A DNA stretch of 64,000 bases from Oegoconia quadripuncta. Its lineage: Eukaryota; Arthropoda; Insecta; Lepidoptera; Autostichidae. The position numbers were made by a program, and so were the translations under genes. Shown here piece after piece: positions 53,286 through 64,000 of the stretch (position 1 is its first letter; every line of letters begins with the position of its first letter). The stretch lies in contig OX438757.1 in assembly GCA_949316235.1 (NCBI GenBank), forward strand, positions 11,092,657 to 11,156,656, in the 5' to 3' direction. Under the pieces are notes generated by a model, which saw only the letters and a program-made list of their open reading frames with translations, searched no databases and was not told where the DNA came from.

Positions 53286-53939
53286 CCGTGGGTTTTATTA
53301 TGATTTCTTTGACATAGAATTTGTTTACGAATTTCATAACAAAAAATAAAGCAATAGTGCGCATTTGAGTAATAATAGTACTATTAACAAGTTATAAGTG
53401 TAAAAGATAAAAATTGCCACGCAAATCACTCGAAATTCTCATTTCACAAATTAGTAATGTTCGTAAGATAATATACTACTAGAATAGGTTTCTTCTGCTC
53501 TTGAACTTTACACTGCCGCATCCATCTTTGAATTTATAGTCTGCATCCGCCGCTAATAGTAAACAATTTGACGTGAATGTTTGGTTCAGTGTATTTCACC
53601 GCTACTTCACATAACGACCACTAATGAACGCGATGAGATCTCAAGGTTGCTATGATATTTATCCAAACGGCAGCGTTAGTGTTAACAGTATAATTAGCAA
53701 CAGAAATGTGCATGTAAAGACCAAACGGTGCATATTATCTCAAACTTAACATCTTACCAGGTGGTAGATAGAGCTGAGAGTTGACAGCCACATTAGCTGA
53801 CCGTAAATTTGCAATAGATGACTAGTCACTATAGTCAAAAACGGCCACTTTCGTCACTTTTTATTTAAATTTATAATACAAAATCATTATTTCTACTTAT
53901 CATATTTCCATCTAATCTAACTACTATTATAAATACGAA
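53286..53939. other. Nothing recognised
   Basis: No gene or repeat recognised. Confidence 0.45.
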
Positions 53940-54130
53940 AGTTTGGATGTTTGTTTGTTTATTTAGATAGATAGATAATCGTTTATTTGCATATATACAA
54001 CTAAAACAATAAAACACAAGTACAGACACAACAAATATTATGTGTGTGCCGCAGTATACAAAAAGGCTACAACTCAGTGTATGGATTTGCCCGAGGCGGG
54101 CAAAACACTGGTATTCTGCTGAAACCTGAC
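53940..54130 (-). repeat. LINE 3' end, minus, (TATC)n tail
   Basis: 'agatagatagataatcgttt' at the tail; 'cgaggcgggcaaaacactgg' at the inner side. A scrap with the same inner block is at 34150-34190. Confidence 0.5.
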
Positions 54131-54589
54131 GGTTGGTCTGGGACAAATGGAATTTTTAAGTGTTTAGTGTTATCAAATTAAAACTAACGTTATTAGTAAT
54201 TGATTATTGTGTAAGATTATTCCTAATAACATATTGGATTCAATTAATAAAATGTACCTAATTAAGTTATTGAACCAATTATTATTATAGAATAAATTGA
54301 TAATTAATGAAAAATGAAGAAATTATTGCAATTTTCGATTTCATATTCTATACACGTTATAATTATAATAAACTATTTCAATTTGTGATGCCCACGCTAT
54401 GGATCCAATCCACAGCCCCCTACTGCTTCATATATATTTGTTTGTTGCTCAATGACGGCGAAACGGATTAATGGATTTAGATGAAATTTGATAGGTATTA
54501 TATAGGTTTGATAGGTATAATGGTAGATCTCTTTCCCTTCGTTTGCATGCGAGTTTGTTTGTTTGTTAGCTAGGAATAGACTCCTATAC
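54131..54589. other. Nothing recognised
   Basis: AT-rich; no gene. Confidence 0.45.
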
Positions 54590-54885
54590 AAAGTGAAATT
54601 TAATTCATGTAATTCCTGTTTACTGGTGTGGTGACTCCACTCCTGATTACGAAGGAACCATAGTCGAATTCGATCTAAAAAATTTATATTATCCATACAA
54701 AGTAAACCATTCTGAAACCACGTTCAATATGGAAGTTTCGCTTGAATTCGGCTATGGTTCCTACTGGAAAGTTATTCGTAATCAGGAGTGGAGTCCCCAC
54801 TGTTCATGGGAAAGTTGTTCCTAATCAAGAGTGGCGTCACCAGTTAATGGGAATTACACGAATTCAAGTTCACCCTGTATAGGTA
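54590..54885. mobile_element. Foldback element F, copy 3
   Basis: 'actccactcctgattacgaa' and 'ggaaccatagtcgaattcg' on the left are inverted on the right as 'ttcggctatggttcc' and 'gtaatcaggagtggagtcc', with a further repeat 'aatcaagagtggcgtcacca' and the end 'ttacacgaattcaagttcac' plus 'cctgt'. Confidence 0.75.
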
Positions 54886-54889
54886 TACC

Positions 54890-55140
54890 CACTAAAACCC
54901 CGCGTCGACTTTCCTCGGCAATAGGGAGGACCTGGGATCGCATAAGCGGCTCCAGGTTCCCCCCCCCCACCCTCACACGGGGAGGCCCGTTCCCGGAGGG
55001 CGGCTGGCGCGCCCTTCACGGGGGGCGCTGTCGCGCTTCACATCGCGATCAATGAGCGGTATGAGGCGCGACAGGGCCGAATGCGACGACACCCTCCTCC
55101 CGCACCGGGAGGTGTTATCCTCTCCCGGGTCGCGTCCGAC
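54890..55140 (+). repeat. GC-rich dispersed repeat G, copy 2
   Basis: 'ggtatacccactaaaacccc', 'agggaggacctgggatcgca', a C run at about 54960, 'gcgcccttcacggggggcgc' and 'cgcaccgggaggtgttatcc'. Longer than copy 1; a 105-codon frame across its end is not believed. Confidence 0.6.
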
Positions 55141-56149
55141 AACTACATTACAGGACTACCTAACAACTGATTTGAAAATTTTGGGCAGGTCTCTTACATT
55201 TCGGCTATTATCCAGATGTGTTGACATTTGCACTTTGCCTGTTATTAAGAGTATTTTGACTATATGGTTGATTGAACGCCAGCAGGGGATAGCATGCTCT
55301 TATTTAAGTATATTAGGTACATGTAGGCTTTATGTAGGTCTTTCAGCAGTGAGAAAAAATGGTGTATGACATCATCTCTGTGGCACGGATCGCTGTCGCC
55401 TTCTTTACTCACAAACTCATGAATAAAAAGGTAGACTTCATTTTAATGTAATCTTGAATAATAAAGGTTTGTACATTCTTGAACTTGATGGTCAATGAGT
55501 CACCTCCCAGAAGTGTAAAATATTCTAAGAAAATTTCTCGTATTTTCCTTGCACTAAGTATACAAAACAGATGCTATTCTGCCTTTCAGCGATCTACAAA
55601 ACTCGAAAGACTGTTTGAAATCCAATCAACAGGGGTGTGCAGTACAAAATATTTATATTAACTAGCGTAAACGTTTAATGATTCTTTATCAAATAATCAT
55701 TTTGTACGGTCAAGTACAAGTTGTTTTAAACCTAAGATTTATTGCGGTGTCCGTCGTAAAAATCCGACTAAAGCTTCACGATTTAACCAAAGGTATGATG
55801 GGAAAGCTTATATGGTTTAAAGTGTTAATTATATAATAAAAAAGAAGTATATTTTTGCAAATTAATACAAAGTGATAAGTATAAATACACATTAAAATTC
55901 TACCGGGTCTTTGGTTGTCTGAATTCAGCCCGAAAAATCTACCTATTCGTAAACATTCCATATTGTCAAAGTGATGCGGCGGTATGAATAGTTACGTCAC
56001 AGTCAAATCTACAACTCAACATTATTAATTTCAACTGTACAAAATAAAATAATGAAAAAACGCCACGATGCCACGCCAATTGTCACGACTCGTAGAATAG
56101 TATTTTTTAGTTTGAAATGATTTATTCTATTTTAAAAGGTAAATAAGCA
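55141..56149. other. Nothing recognised
   Basis: No domain in the short frames. Confidence 0.45.
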
Positions 56150-56265
56150 TAGCCAGTACAAGATTTAGGAGCTCGCCACAATGAAGAATCCCACATTGAT
56201 ATAGATAGATACGCGTGAAAAACATAACCCTTCTTGCAGCCGGGTAAAAAGTTAGACCTCCATGT
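56150..56265 (-). repeat. Dispersed 'ctgcaagaa...cgcgtatct' repeat, minus copy
   Basis: Minus strand: 'cggctgcaagaagggttatg', 'tttttcacgcgtatctatct' and 'gggattcttcattgtggcga', matching 43498-43570. Confidence 0.55.
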
Positions 56266-57261
56266 TCTGATACAGCTATGTACCTGTAGTTATAATGTCG
56301 AACGCGCTGGACCGAGGATAGGAAATTGGTATTTCCTCAGCAGCAGCCAATAATACAAACGAGTTCATATGTGCGTATCCAGTCCCAGCTCAAACGATTT
56401 AGATCGAATACCATCGTGTTAAAGGCAAATATAGAATTCTCATGATGTATTCAATGATCTAATACTAAACTTATGTAAGTAGTACGTTTGGTTGCATAAG
56501 AATTTAAAATATGTAATTCTCACAAATTATGTTCTCTCACTCGACAATTCACTGCCAATAGATTATGGTATATCTATCTTTTTCACACTTATGTGCATGT
56601 ACAAAGGTGACAATCATGTGCATTCGGTGCCGAGAGACTAGGTCTATGGGATCCAGACACTTAGCAATTTCTTGAAAATATTTCTAAGCGCCTAGACGAT
56701 GTCACAGATCCGAGAACTGCACAAGTATTCAACGAGGAAATGCTGTCAGTGTTCGGAACCATGCCTCGGAGCACCAATTTTGTACATTTGGATATAATTA
56801 CCGATTATTATTATTTTATTTTATTCAAGTATTATATTGTATTACTTTTAATATTATCTTTATTAAAATACTAGTTTTACCCCTACCTAAGTCTAGTTAA
56901 AAGTTAATAGCACTGGTTAGGCGAAACTCGTGGTTGAAGTTATTTCATTAACTGAGATTTGAGTGACACGACAGTCTTGCTCTCAAAATTTCCACCTTCG
57001 ATCAAATCGCAGTGAATAGACCTTATAGTATTTATTACCTGAAGGATTACTAGGTATTTAGGTAGATATGTATTTGAGAGCAAAGTTCAGTAGTTCCGTG
57101 TACTTGTACATGCACCTTGCATCTTGCACTGAACCGTAAGTTCGTTAGTGTCCGCCCTAATTTAATTATCCTGGAAGAGCGTTCGACCGTTGACGTAGAT
57201 TATATTAACATTGGAATTTGCAAGATAAGAATAAATGGATATGGTAAATAGATTTAATGAA
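56266..57261. other. Unassigned; open segment at 56663-56870
   Basis: A frame with R-L-D-D-V-T-D-P-R-T-A-Q-V-F-N-E-E-M-L at about 56685-56745 has no start and no recognised family. Confidence 0.3.
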
Positions 57262-57515
57262 ACTTAATGTACATAAGAAAGAATCTGCAACTGCTTAGGA
57301 AAAATTCATTTATGAGTCACTTTTATAATGAGGTTTCGTAAATAAACTTAATACTACCAAAAAAAATAACTATGTACAAAAGGCTATATAAAATTTCTGA
57401 CTATACTAGATGAAACGCACCGTAGAAATAAACTACTCGGCAATATTCAGTCTAATTATTTGCCGAATCATAAATAGTAAAGTTACTTATTTAAAGAACG
57501 CAACACGGGCTTCTA
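57262..57515 (+). pseudogene. LINE-B, heavily decayed copy
   Basis: 'cttaatgtacataagaaaga', 'taggaaaaatt' and 'aaaatttctgactatac' match 14940-15210, but with large deletions. Partial 3'-UTR to 57515. Confidence 0.65.
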
Positions 57516-57754
57516 CTGCCGTCATCATTTTCACTTAACTTCAAGGTAGGAAATAGACACAGAGACATTTACCTACGCTTTATAATAGTAGTGTGGATGT
57601 AAGTACCTACAATCGAGGTAGCGTCTACCTACTATCTAGCGATCTAGGAGTGGAAGAAGATATTTCCTGAGGACTGTATGCGGTCTTCATACAAAGGAAG
57701 AAAAAACTTTTTTTAAAATCAATCACCATAAATTTTTATTTAATAGTATAAATC

Positions 57755-58285
57755 AAATCAAAAATGTTTTATTTCGTAAGTTAGAAATTGTCATGACATA
57801 CAGTTATCGCTCATTCACTAGGCAGTCTCCCCAGAGAAGAACGAGCAAGAAACTCCGGGGTTGCTCTTTTTAAATAAGTCATACAAAAACAATTTGAAAT
57901 AATTGTTAAATTTATGATGCGACAAAGAAAAATAAGAATAAAATATACTGGATATTGCCGAGCGGTTCATGTCCACGCATTCTTATCATTCAGATAGTCA
58001 GAAATTTTATAATAGCTTTGGCACATAGTTTCCGTTTAATGGTTGTTTTAAATTTATTTAAAGGCAAATTTTTAATGTGTACCGGAACCTTTATTATAAA
58101 GTAAAGTAAAGAGCGTAAAGATTGTCCCTTGAATGACTTAGTGACTTTGTGTAAGCGACTGCTATGGACAGCAAGGTTATTTTTGTATCTTGAATTTACA
58201 TTGTGTATTTCATAATTTTTCCTAAACAAATTCAGATTCTTTCTTATGTACCTACATTAAGTTTTCGTAAATATATTGCGATCCC
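57755..58285 (-). pseudogene. LINE-B, minus copy with 3'-UTR
   Basis: The minus strand codes R-K-N-Y-E-I-H-N-V-N-S-R-Y, L-H-K-V-T-K-S-F-K-G-Q, V-H-I-K-N-L-P-L-N-K-F-K and then the 3'-UTR block 'agagcaaccccggagtttct'. A small insertion disrupts the frame at about 58110. 5'-truncated at the same region as 14845-15225. Confidence 0.8.
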
Positions 58286-58671
58286 ATAAAGTTAATGAAA
58301 ATGTCGTCTAAATATTTCACAATGTATAAAGAATATCAAACGTACAACGCAGTCAGGTTCTACAACAGTAAACTTGTGTTGCAGGGATAATAGTATTCTC
58401 AAGGAGATGCTTTTATATTGCAAATTTTTATTCACCTTTTGTTACATAGGAATATTAAAAGAAAATTCACTTCGAAGTAAACCGTGGCTTGTCTGTGCAC
58501 TGTATCCTTTGAATAAATGTGATTGATTATGACGTTGGCTTATTCCAGTCTGCCACAGACATTTTATTTTATGAAGACATTTTACAGTATTCTACTGAGT
58601 ATGCTTACTTATGTCGTTTCAATATGCAGCATGACATATCTGTAAGGATCTAGAGTTGTGTCTAAAGCCGC
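58286..58671. other. Nothing recognised
   Basis: No gene recognised. Confidence 0.4.
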
Positions 58672-58862
58672 GTCCCCACTAGGCAACATTTGTCGAGCGA
58701 CATGTGTCCGTGGAGATATCGGGAGACGTTGCTAGACTTCGCCCGACATGTCTGATACGACTACTGATGTGAAGGGAGACAAGACATGGGGCGATGTAGG
58801 GCGATGTCGACCGATGTCTCTGGAGACACATATCGCTCGACAAATATAGTTTAGTCTTGTCT
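58672..58862. mobile_element. Inverted-repeat MITE 'tttgtcgagcga'
   Basis: 58688-58708 and 58825-58845 are inverted and match at 20 of 21 ('tttgtcgagcgacatgtgtc'). The 116-bp centre has further GACATGTC-like palindromes. Flanked by 'gcgtccccacta' on the left only. Confidence 0.7.
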
Positions 58863-59114
58863 CTATAAAAACTTCATATGGACCGACAATAATGATGATG
58901 TTTTCAATTAATAGTTTCTATATGTGTAAGAAACACTCGTAGCGGTTTCACTATTCCTTTTCAATTAGCAAAGTTAAACAATCTCTGGCTCGGTCACTGC
59001 TTTGAATAATTTAATAATAATAGTCTATACATTTCTTTAACAAAATAATCCGCAACCAATCCGCATTGGACCCGTGTTGTGAATATGGCCCATACCCTCT
59101 CCCATGTATTGCTT

Positions 59115-59325
59115 TGGTTTATTTGATGGTAGGGCATTATTATTTTTAAATGTGCAACCTGGCATAGCTACCACTATCCTATCTAAACAGAATTGTTGTG
59201 TTCGCTTAAAATAGCCATTTTTCTAAATAAGTCAAGGATTCTGCGTAATTGGAAGCACCTTCGACCTCATCTTCACTTAACTTCAAGTGTAATTGGTTGT
59301 ACAAACTCGCTGTACAAAGAAAAAT
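59115..59325 (+). mobile_element. SINE-1, decayed copy
   Basis: 'gatggtagggcatta', 'atagctaccactatcctatc', 'ttcgacctcatcttcactta' and 'acttcaagtgtaattgg'. Confidence 0.7.
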
Positions 59326-60589
59326 TCTAGTAAACACAAAATAGAATCACACTTAAATTATAAATGCGAAGGTTTGGATTGCCGTCCAACTATTCCATTT
59401 TTTTTATCGAATGAATAAATTGCATGGCACTATATACTGATTCAATACGAGCAGACTCGCGTGCGGAAGGGTAGTGAAGAGTTGATTCAATTCATGGCCC
59501 GTGTACTACACAGCTCACAATATTAATGAATAAAGTTTTTGAATGTCGTTGACGGGAAATGTTTGATATTAACTCACGTTAAATGACATTGAATTTAATT
59601 TTGGAAGCGAAATGATGACAACTTCTTATTGATGAATGTTTGAAAAGACTTTTATAACATTACATAATATTCCCATCGTTGACACCACTTCACAGATACA
59701 TATTAAAATGTAAAATTTACATGACTCAATGGATTTCGATGTAACTACAGCGGTCACTATATTTTATTTATTTATTTATTTCTTGCATTACGGTCTGGTC
59801 GGATTAGGGTAACAGCCCAATCGTTGGACCAGTGCATTCATTGGACCACCAAAGTATTTCGAAATCTAAATATTCCACAAAGTTCAAAATAAGTACCGAC
59901 TCTAGCCCTGCCGACTAGGATAGTGGACAACTGAAGGAAATGCGAGGCGTGTTCAACGAATTTACCCTCTGTTCCACTAGTACGATATCCTAACTGAAAA
60001 TTTCCACGCATTGCCAGATTCCCACGACGGGACGTCGCGTCTTTACAATCATACACCAATGTCGCGGACCGTAGATGTTTTATACAAATTCAGCGGTGGA
60101 TAATTTACCAACTGATTGTGTAAATGACAATAACAATGAAATAGGTAACTATTGAAAAACTTGCCAGTCTGATGTAAAATTTTTATAAAACGACGTCATC
60201 GTGTCAGCCACATAAAAAACAACATAATAATGTTTAATATCTTCTTGAGACTTCACTTTAAAGATAAACACTCGAGTTTATTTCTCATTTTTATCTCTGG
60301 GGATTACAGCGTTGTGAATGAGCGGTGATTATGTTAAAATTAAATTTAAAAATTCCAACGATCTCAAATGATTTTTCATTTTCTATTTTCATTTAAATCT
60401 AATACAGATACGAACTTACGGTTGCTAGGGCAACACCCTGTTGTCTGAATTCAATGGTAATGACCTTCATCTCTAACTGGCTAATTCGACGAATAGCGAA
60501 GGAGGTGACAATTAAGTATCGATTCTAATCCTGCAATGGAACTACTTTTGTAATAATTAAAGTCAAAAATTTAATTTCTCCGTGGCAGG
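59326..60589. other. Unassigned; minus frame at 59838-60090
   Basis: A minus-strand frame with S-R-R-G-N-L-A-M-R-G-N-F-Q-L-G-Y inside is open for more than 80 codons with balanced composition. No domain recognised. Confidence 0.3.
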
Positions 60590-60705
60590 GCCGGGCGACC
60601 TCAAAGCTGGCGCCTACCTCGCACACGCATAAGCCTCGCTATTCAGCAAGTTAATGACGCCAGCGTCTTGGGGACCATGCTACATCCCGATGGGCTGGAG
60701 GGCGT
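60590..60705 (+). pseudogene. LINE-E ORF2 C-terminal scrap
   Basis: R-I-S-L-A-I-Q-Q-V-N-D-A-S-V-L-G-T-M, shifted from K-A-G-A-Y-L-A by one base. Same module as 52435-52621 in the other orientation. Confidence 0.55.
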
Positions 60706-61044
60706 TTACTTTTTGTTCATAAAGCTATACTTGGTGCAGCAGTGAATTTGGATTTTGCAATACAAAATTATTGTCTAATAGGCAAAATAAACACCATTGA
60801 AAGTACTTCAATACACTGTTAATCATTTGTGATTACTTAGACTTTGGCTAAATAATTGAATTTTTATTTGTGGTAGTGATTATTCGTGCTCGGAATATGG
60901 CTATGTAAATAAATGAACATGGAGCACTGTTCTAGAAACTTCAAGCTCATAGCAATGGATTGCTCTGACAGATTGATATATATTTTAAGCATCATACTGC
61001 ATCACTTAGATAATGTATTCTCAGCGCTCTTGTTGTAATAGTAA
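60706..61044. other. Nothing recognised
   Basis: No gene recognised. Confidence 0.4.
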
Positions 61045-61212
61045 GGGAGTGAGAGCCTGGAGATCTGTAGCACAGGTTTTGAACCTATTTCAGACTCCAG
61101 TCTCTCACAAAGGAATTTGTTTTTGTATTTACCTAACATTACTATTTCATCGATGTACCTATTGTGTTGAGATAATAAATATTTACGTTATTATTATTAT
61201 ATTATTATTACC
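61045..61212 (+). repeat. LINE 3' end with (TTA)n tail
   Basis: 'ggagatctgtagcacaggtt', 'atttcagactccagtctctc' then 'gagataataaatatttacg' and TTATTATTATTATATTATTATTA-like tail. Confidence 0.5.
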
Positions 61213-61639
61213 GATGATGAAACTTTTGTCTAGCAATGCTGTAGGTGTCAGAAGCCACTTCTATGGTCTCATACCGTTTATATCCAGTGGCATAGTTTAC
61301 TTACGAAGGGTAATATTATTCAAAACCCTCATAAAATCCCTGTAACGACAGCAATTTTTTTAGATGTTTGAGTTGAAGCTTAGCTTTAATGTCTTTACGT
61401 TTTATAGGCGCGAGATTGGAATGAACAATCGATGCATCTATCTCTCTCTACTGCCTAATACTGTGTATGAATTGTATGAATAGGCTGACAGATATGTGGA
61501 TGATAAGCAAGCATGAATATGTACCGCTCAGTGATGTTCAGTCTAATTAATATATAATATATGTCAAAGTACCGATGAGCGTGGGGGTATGATGTTCTAG
61601 AGTGAAGACCAAGCACCAGTACGCACCAGCAAACGCAGC
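61213..61639. other. Nothing recognised
   Basis: No gene recognised. Confidence 0.4.
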
Positions 61640-62012
61640 AGGTGGACTGATGAGTGAGTGATGCTTCCGAAACATTTCGGCCATGGCGACCACTTCGACT
61701 CCTAACCAGTTTGGCGCTGGTGCGCTCGAAGATGATTAACATAGTAAGTCGTCTTTAAGTACGTACGTACACACACCTTCCCCGTAGTGATAATGACTGG
61801 TAGCAAGTGGACTGGTTTTCAGCTTGTCGCGTTTAGTGTCGAGGTCAGCTTTACGCTCCTCCTCGAAATCGCTTACTCTTCATAGGACTACATACATACA
61901 TACATACTACCCTGCGCCATTGAGAAAGTTGTGTTGCCAAACCTTCCCATCGAGATGGCTCAATGTTGCATCTTTTCATATGGTGCTTCTGAACATCCTT
62001 TTATCTGGATGA
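61640..62012 (-). pseudogene. LINE-C ORF2 C-terminal fragment, minus copy
   Basis: Minus strand: 'atgaaaagatgcaacattga', 'gccatctcgatgggaaggtt', D-L-D-T-K-R-D-K-L-K-T-S and 'cttcgagcgcaccagcgcca' match 29630-29930. Shortened by deletions. Confidence 0.7.
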
Positions 62013-62014
62013 AT

Positions 62015-62125
62015 GAATTACCTAATAGAGGCCGCACCAGAAAGTCGCCCGATGCAGGCCGCTCCTCTATGACGTTTCTTGAAATCTATGACACCTATGC
62101 TCAGCAGTGTACACACTGTGGTTGA
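62015..62125 (+). pseudogene. Possible RTE-like LINE C-terminus
   Basis: Y-D-T-Y-A-Q-Q-C-T-H-C-G-stop resembles the Y-V-Q-Q-W-T-x-x-G end of RTE ORF2. Short, so uncertain. Confidence 0.3.
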
Positions 62126-62189
62126 TGTGATAATATATTTTTTTATTGTTTTATCGAATCACAATTTTCAACCTACCTACCTTGCTATC

Positions 62190-62280
62190 TACCCGAGTTT
62201 CTTGCTCATTTTTCTCTGGGGAGTCAGAGTTATGAATCAGCAGTAATTCTAATATGATATACATATAAAGTTTAGTTATA
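62190..62280 (+). repeat. LINE-B-like 3'-UTR scrap
   Basis: 'acccgagtttcttgctcatt' plus 'tttctctggggag' matches the LINE-B UTR block. Confidence 0.5.
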
Positions 62281-63134
62281 AAAATGCAACTCGTTTTCAC
62301 AAATGATATGGCGCGGGATAGATCCCAGCCCTCGTAGCATGACACCGTTTGTCACGCGCGACGTAGGAGTAAGAGTGGGATAGTTGTAAATTTCGTCCGC
62401 GAATGAGCAGGACAAATATTATCTCGCGCGACGTAAAGGTTTATCGCGCCTATCATGCTACTAGTGCAGCAAATATTTTTTTTTACTTTGACTGTTGGCA
62501 GCATTTCTTATTAAATAGACATTGTGAGATGGAGGGGTTGAACTTCGACGTCGAACATTCATCAACACCATAAATCTAACTTACATGCAAACAATTCGAT
62601 AAATCCAAAACTTATTTTGCGACTTATGTTCTCCTTTCTTCATTACTTTTTAATGGCTAGGCCATTAAAATTGTACGAAATTTCAGTATTCATTACATAG
62701 CATTGTTTTGTGATGCGATTGACCAACGAGATAGAAAAGTTTGAGTTTAAAGCTTATGACTCAGCCAAAGACATTTTAATCTTTTCCGTGTTTTTGACAT
62801 TTAAATTAAGAAAGGTCTGGTAGTTCGCCGCAGCTAACTTGTTCTTTATGTGAATTCTTCTTTTCGTGTCGAGGCAAGTTTCAAATTTTATTGGACCAAA
62901 ACTTAGCCACTCTAACAGCACTGTCTGTGGCGTTAAGGAGGTCTTCAAGGGTGCAGCTGTCAGGACACGCGTGAATTAAAAAAAAAACAGCCACGTAAGA
63001 CCAATTGGTACCCGTGAAAACTTGAAAAGCCATCGAGTGTTGAGCCATTCATTTGTGTTCTTAATTTTTGTTATGCTGCTTTCGTTATTCGTTGAAAAGC
63101 TTCTTTATTAATGGGATTAATAATTACACTCGTG
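62281..63134. other. Nothing recognised
   Basis: No gene or repeat recognised. Confidence 0.45.
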
Positions 63135-63400
63135 TTTTTAACCCCCGACGAAACTCCGTGTTATGTGTGTTTGACGGCGTTGTGTGTGTGTGTCCAGTCT
63201 TTGTCCGGACGTATCTCAGTAAAGCGTGGTCCAACTGAGTAAGTTTTTTATATTAAAGACCAAATGAGGGGACAGGTCCTTTCTATGTTTCATGAAAATC
63301 GGTTCAACCGTTTCGAAGATATTTAGTTTTTACCAAGTTTTGTGTACTTCGATGATAACGATTTCCAGGGTTTTCAAAATTTTTTACATTAAAAATTAAA
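63135..63400 (+). repeat. Dispersed 'taacccccgacg' repeat
   Basis: 'tttttaacccccgacgaaac', 'tttgacggcgttgtgtgtgt', 'gtccggacgtatctcagtaa', 'agcgtggtccaactgagtaa' and 'atgaaaatcggttcaaccg'. Relatives at 3272-3345, 35201-35360 and 44752-44870. Confidence 0.65.
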
Positions 63401-64000
63401 CCCATGTATGGTCTTCCAAGCCTTCCTCTCTTCCTCTTGCCCTCCATTTTTCCTTCAAGGTTGTTCTTGATAAAGTTGTCGTCAAGTAAAGGAAAAAGTA
63501 ACTGCCGTATCGTATCAGGAAGTCGAAAACTATCTTGTGGTCTGGTCTAGCTGGACGATATAATCATTTGTTTCATTAATGTTCCCGGAGTTTTCTAAAT
63601 TTTTCTTTTATACCCGAACGTACTGAACAAACAATACTCGATGCAATTATAAATCACTTTCTGCTCAGAACAATAATCATATGAAAGTCCCTTTACACCT
63701 CAATTACTAATAACGGGCAATTCAGAATAATTGAATGACGTCATACTCGCTAAATAAGTTGCCGGAATGGATGTAATTAATCATTTCTCTGTACACACTC
63801 GGAGCCCTCCCTTCAAGTAGGTCGCGAGGATTATTATGGTTCATTATTCGCGAAATGAAGCCTATTTTTCAATTCTGCCTACTGAGTGCCTCTTTCGTTA
63901 AATATTATTATTTTACCAGTTTCCTGTGTAACTTGCAACGAATGGGTAAATGTCAGCTTTTACGTCAACATACAATGTGTAATATAACGTGTTGGATCTC
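63401..64000. other. Nothing recognised
   Basis: No gene or repeat recognised. Confidence 0.45.

Noticed and set aside
55052..55369. 105-codon plus-strand frame
   Set aside because: Its first third is the GC-rich repeat G, and the rest lacks any recognisable feature.
1..64000. CRISPR arrays, operons, bacterial-type defence or phage genes
   Set aside because: None seen. The window is eukaryotic repeat-rich DNA, and the regular repeat at 17.2-17.9 kb is a minisatellite without spacer structure.

Overview
The window reads as nuclear DNA of a lepidopteran (moth or butterfly). It is AT-rich, has no operons, rRNA or CRISPR, and is full of short dispersed repeats of the kinds seen in Lepidoptera: tRNA-headed SINEs, 3' ends of many non-LTR retrotransposons, hAT-like and foldback MITEs, and one mariner. 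The assignment is an inference from repeat types and base composition. Almost all of the 64 kb is intronic or intergenic repeat mosaic.

Host coding sequence is scarce. The best case is a minus-strand exon at 8001-8315. It looks like the N-terminal extracellular part of a class A peptide GPCR (FMRFamide/myosuppressin/sex-peptide-receptor-like group), running from an ATG to a GTAAGT donor exactly where the first membrane helix should begin. The rest of that gene is not visible and probably lies left of position 1. Two weaker plus-strand exon candidates are at 44948-45101 (one membrane segment, good splice signals) and 51500-51864 (a terminal exon with some resemblance to the fibulin/hemicentin C-terminal module).

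Two transposons are intact. A 1.3 kb DD34D mariner (10730-12025, transposase on the minus strand) sits in one copy of a local repeat whose second copy, 12287-12575, lacks the insertion. A full-length non-LTR element, called LINE-A here (about 36.6-42.3 kb), has ORF1 with a coiled coil and a baculovirus-FP-like C-terminal domain, and ORF2 with apurinic endonuclease and reverse transcriptase. The ORF1 stop has the leaky context TGA-CTA. The same frame then stays open for 151 codons and closes in an ATGA that overlaps an ORF2 start codon.

Else by region: 0-9 kb holds SINEs, a 240-bp MITE and the GPCR exon; 9-13 kb the mariner and its host repeats; 14.1-16.1 kb a five-layer nested insertion (SINE, LINE-A tail, foldback element, hAT-like MITE, LINE-B fragment); 17.2-17.9 kb a 72-bp minisatellite rich in CRE-like motifs; 18-36 kb SINEs, a second hAT-like MITE and dead LINE 3' ends; 42-64 kb SINEs, a 99% identical 178-bp duplication, foldback elements, the two exon candidates and more dead LINE ends. 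Names such as LINE-A to LINE-E and SINE-1 to SINE-3 are labels used only in this annotation.
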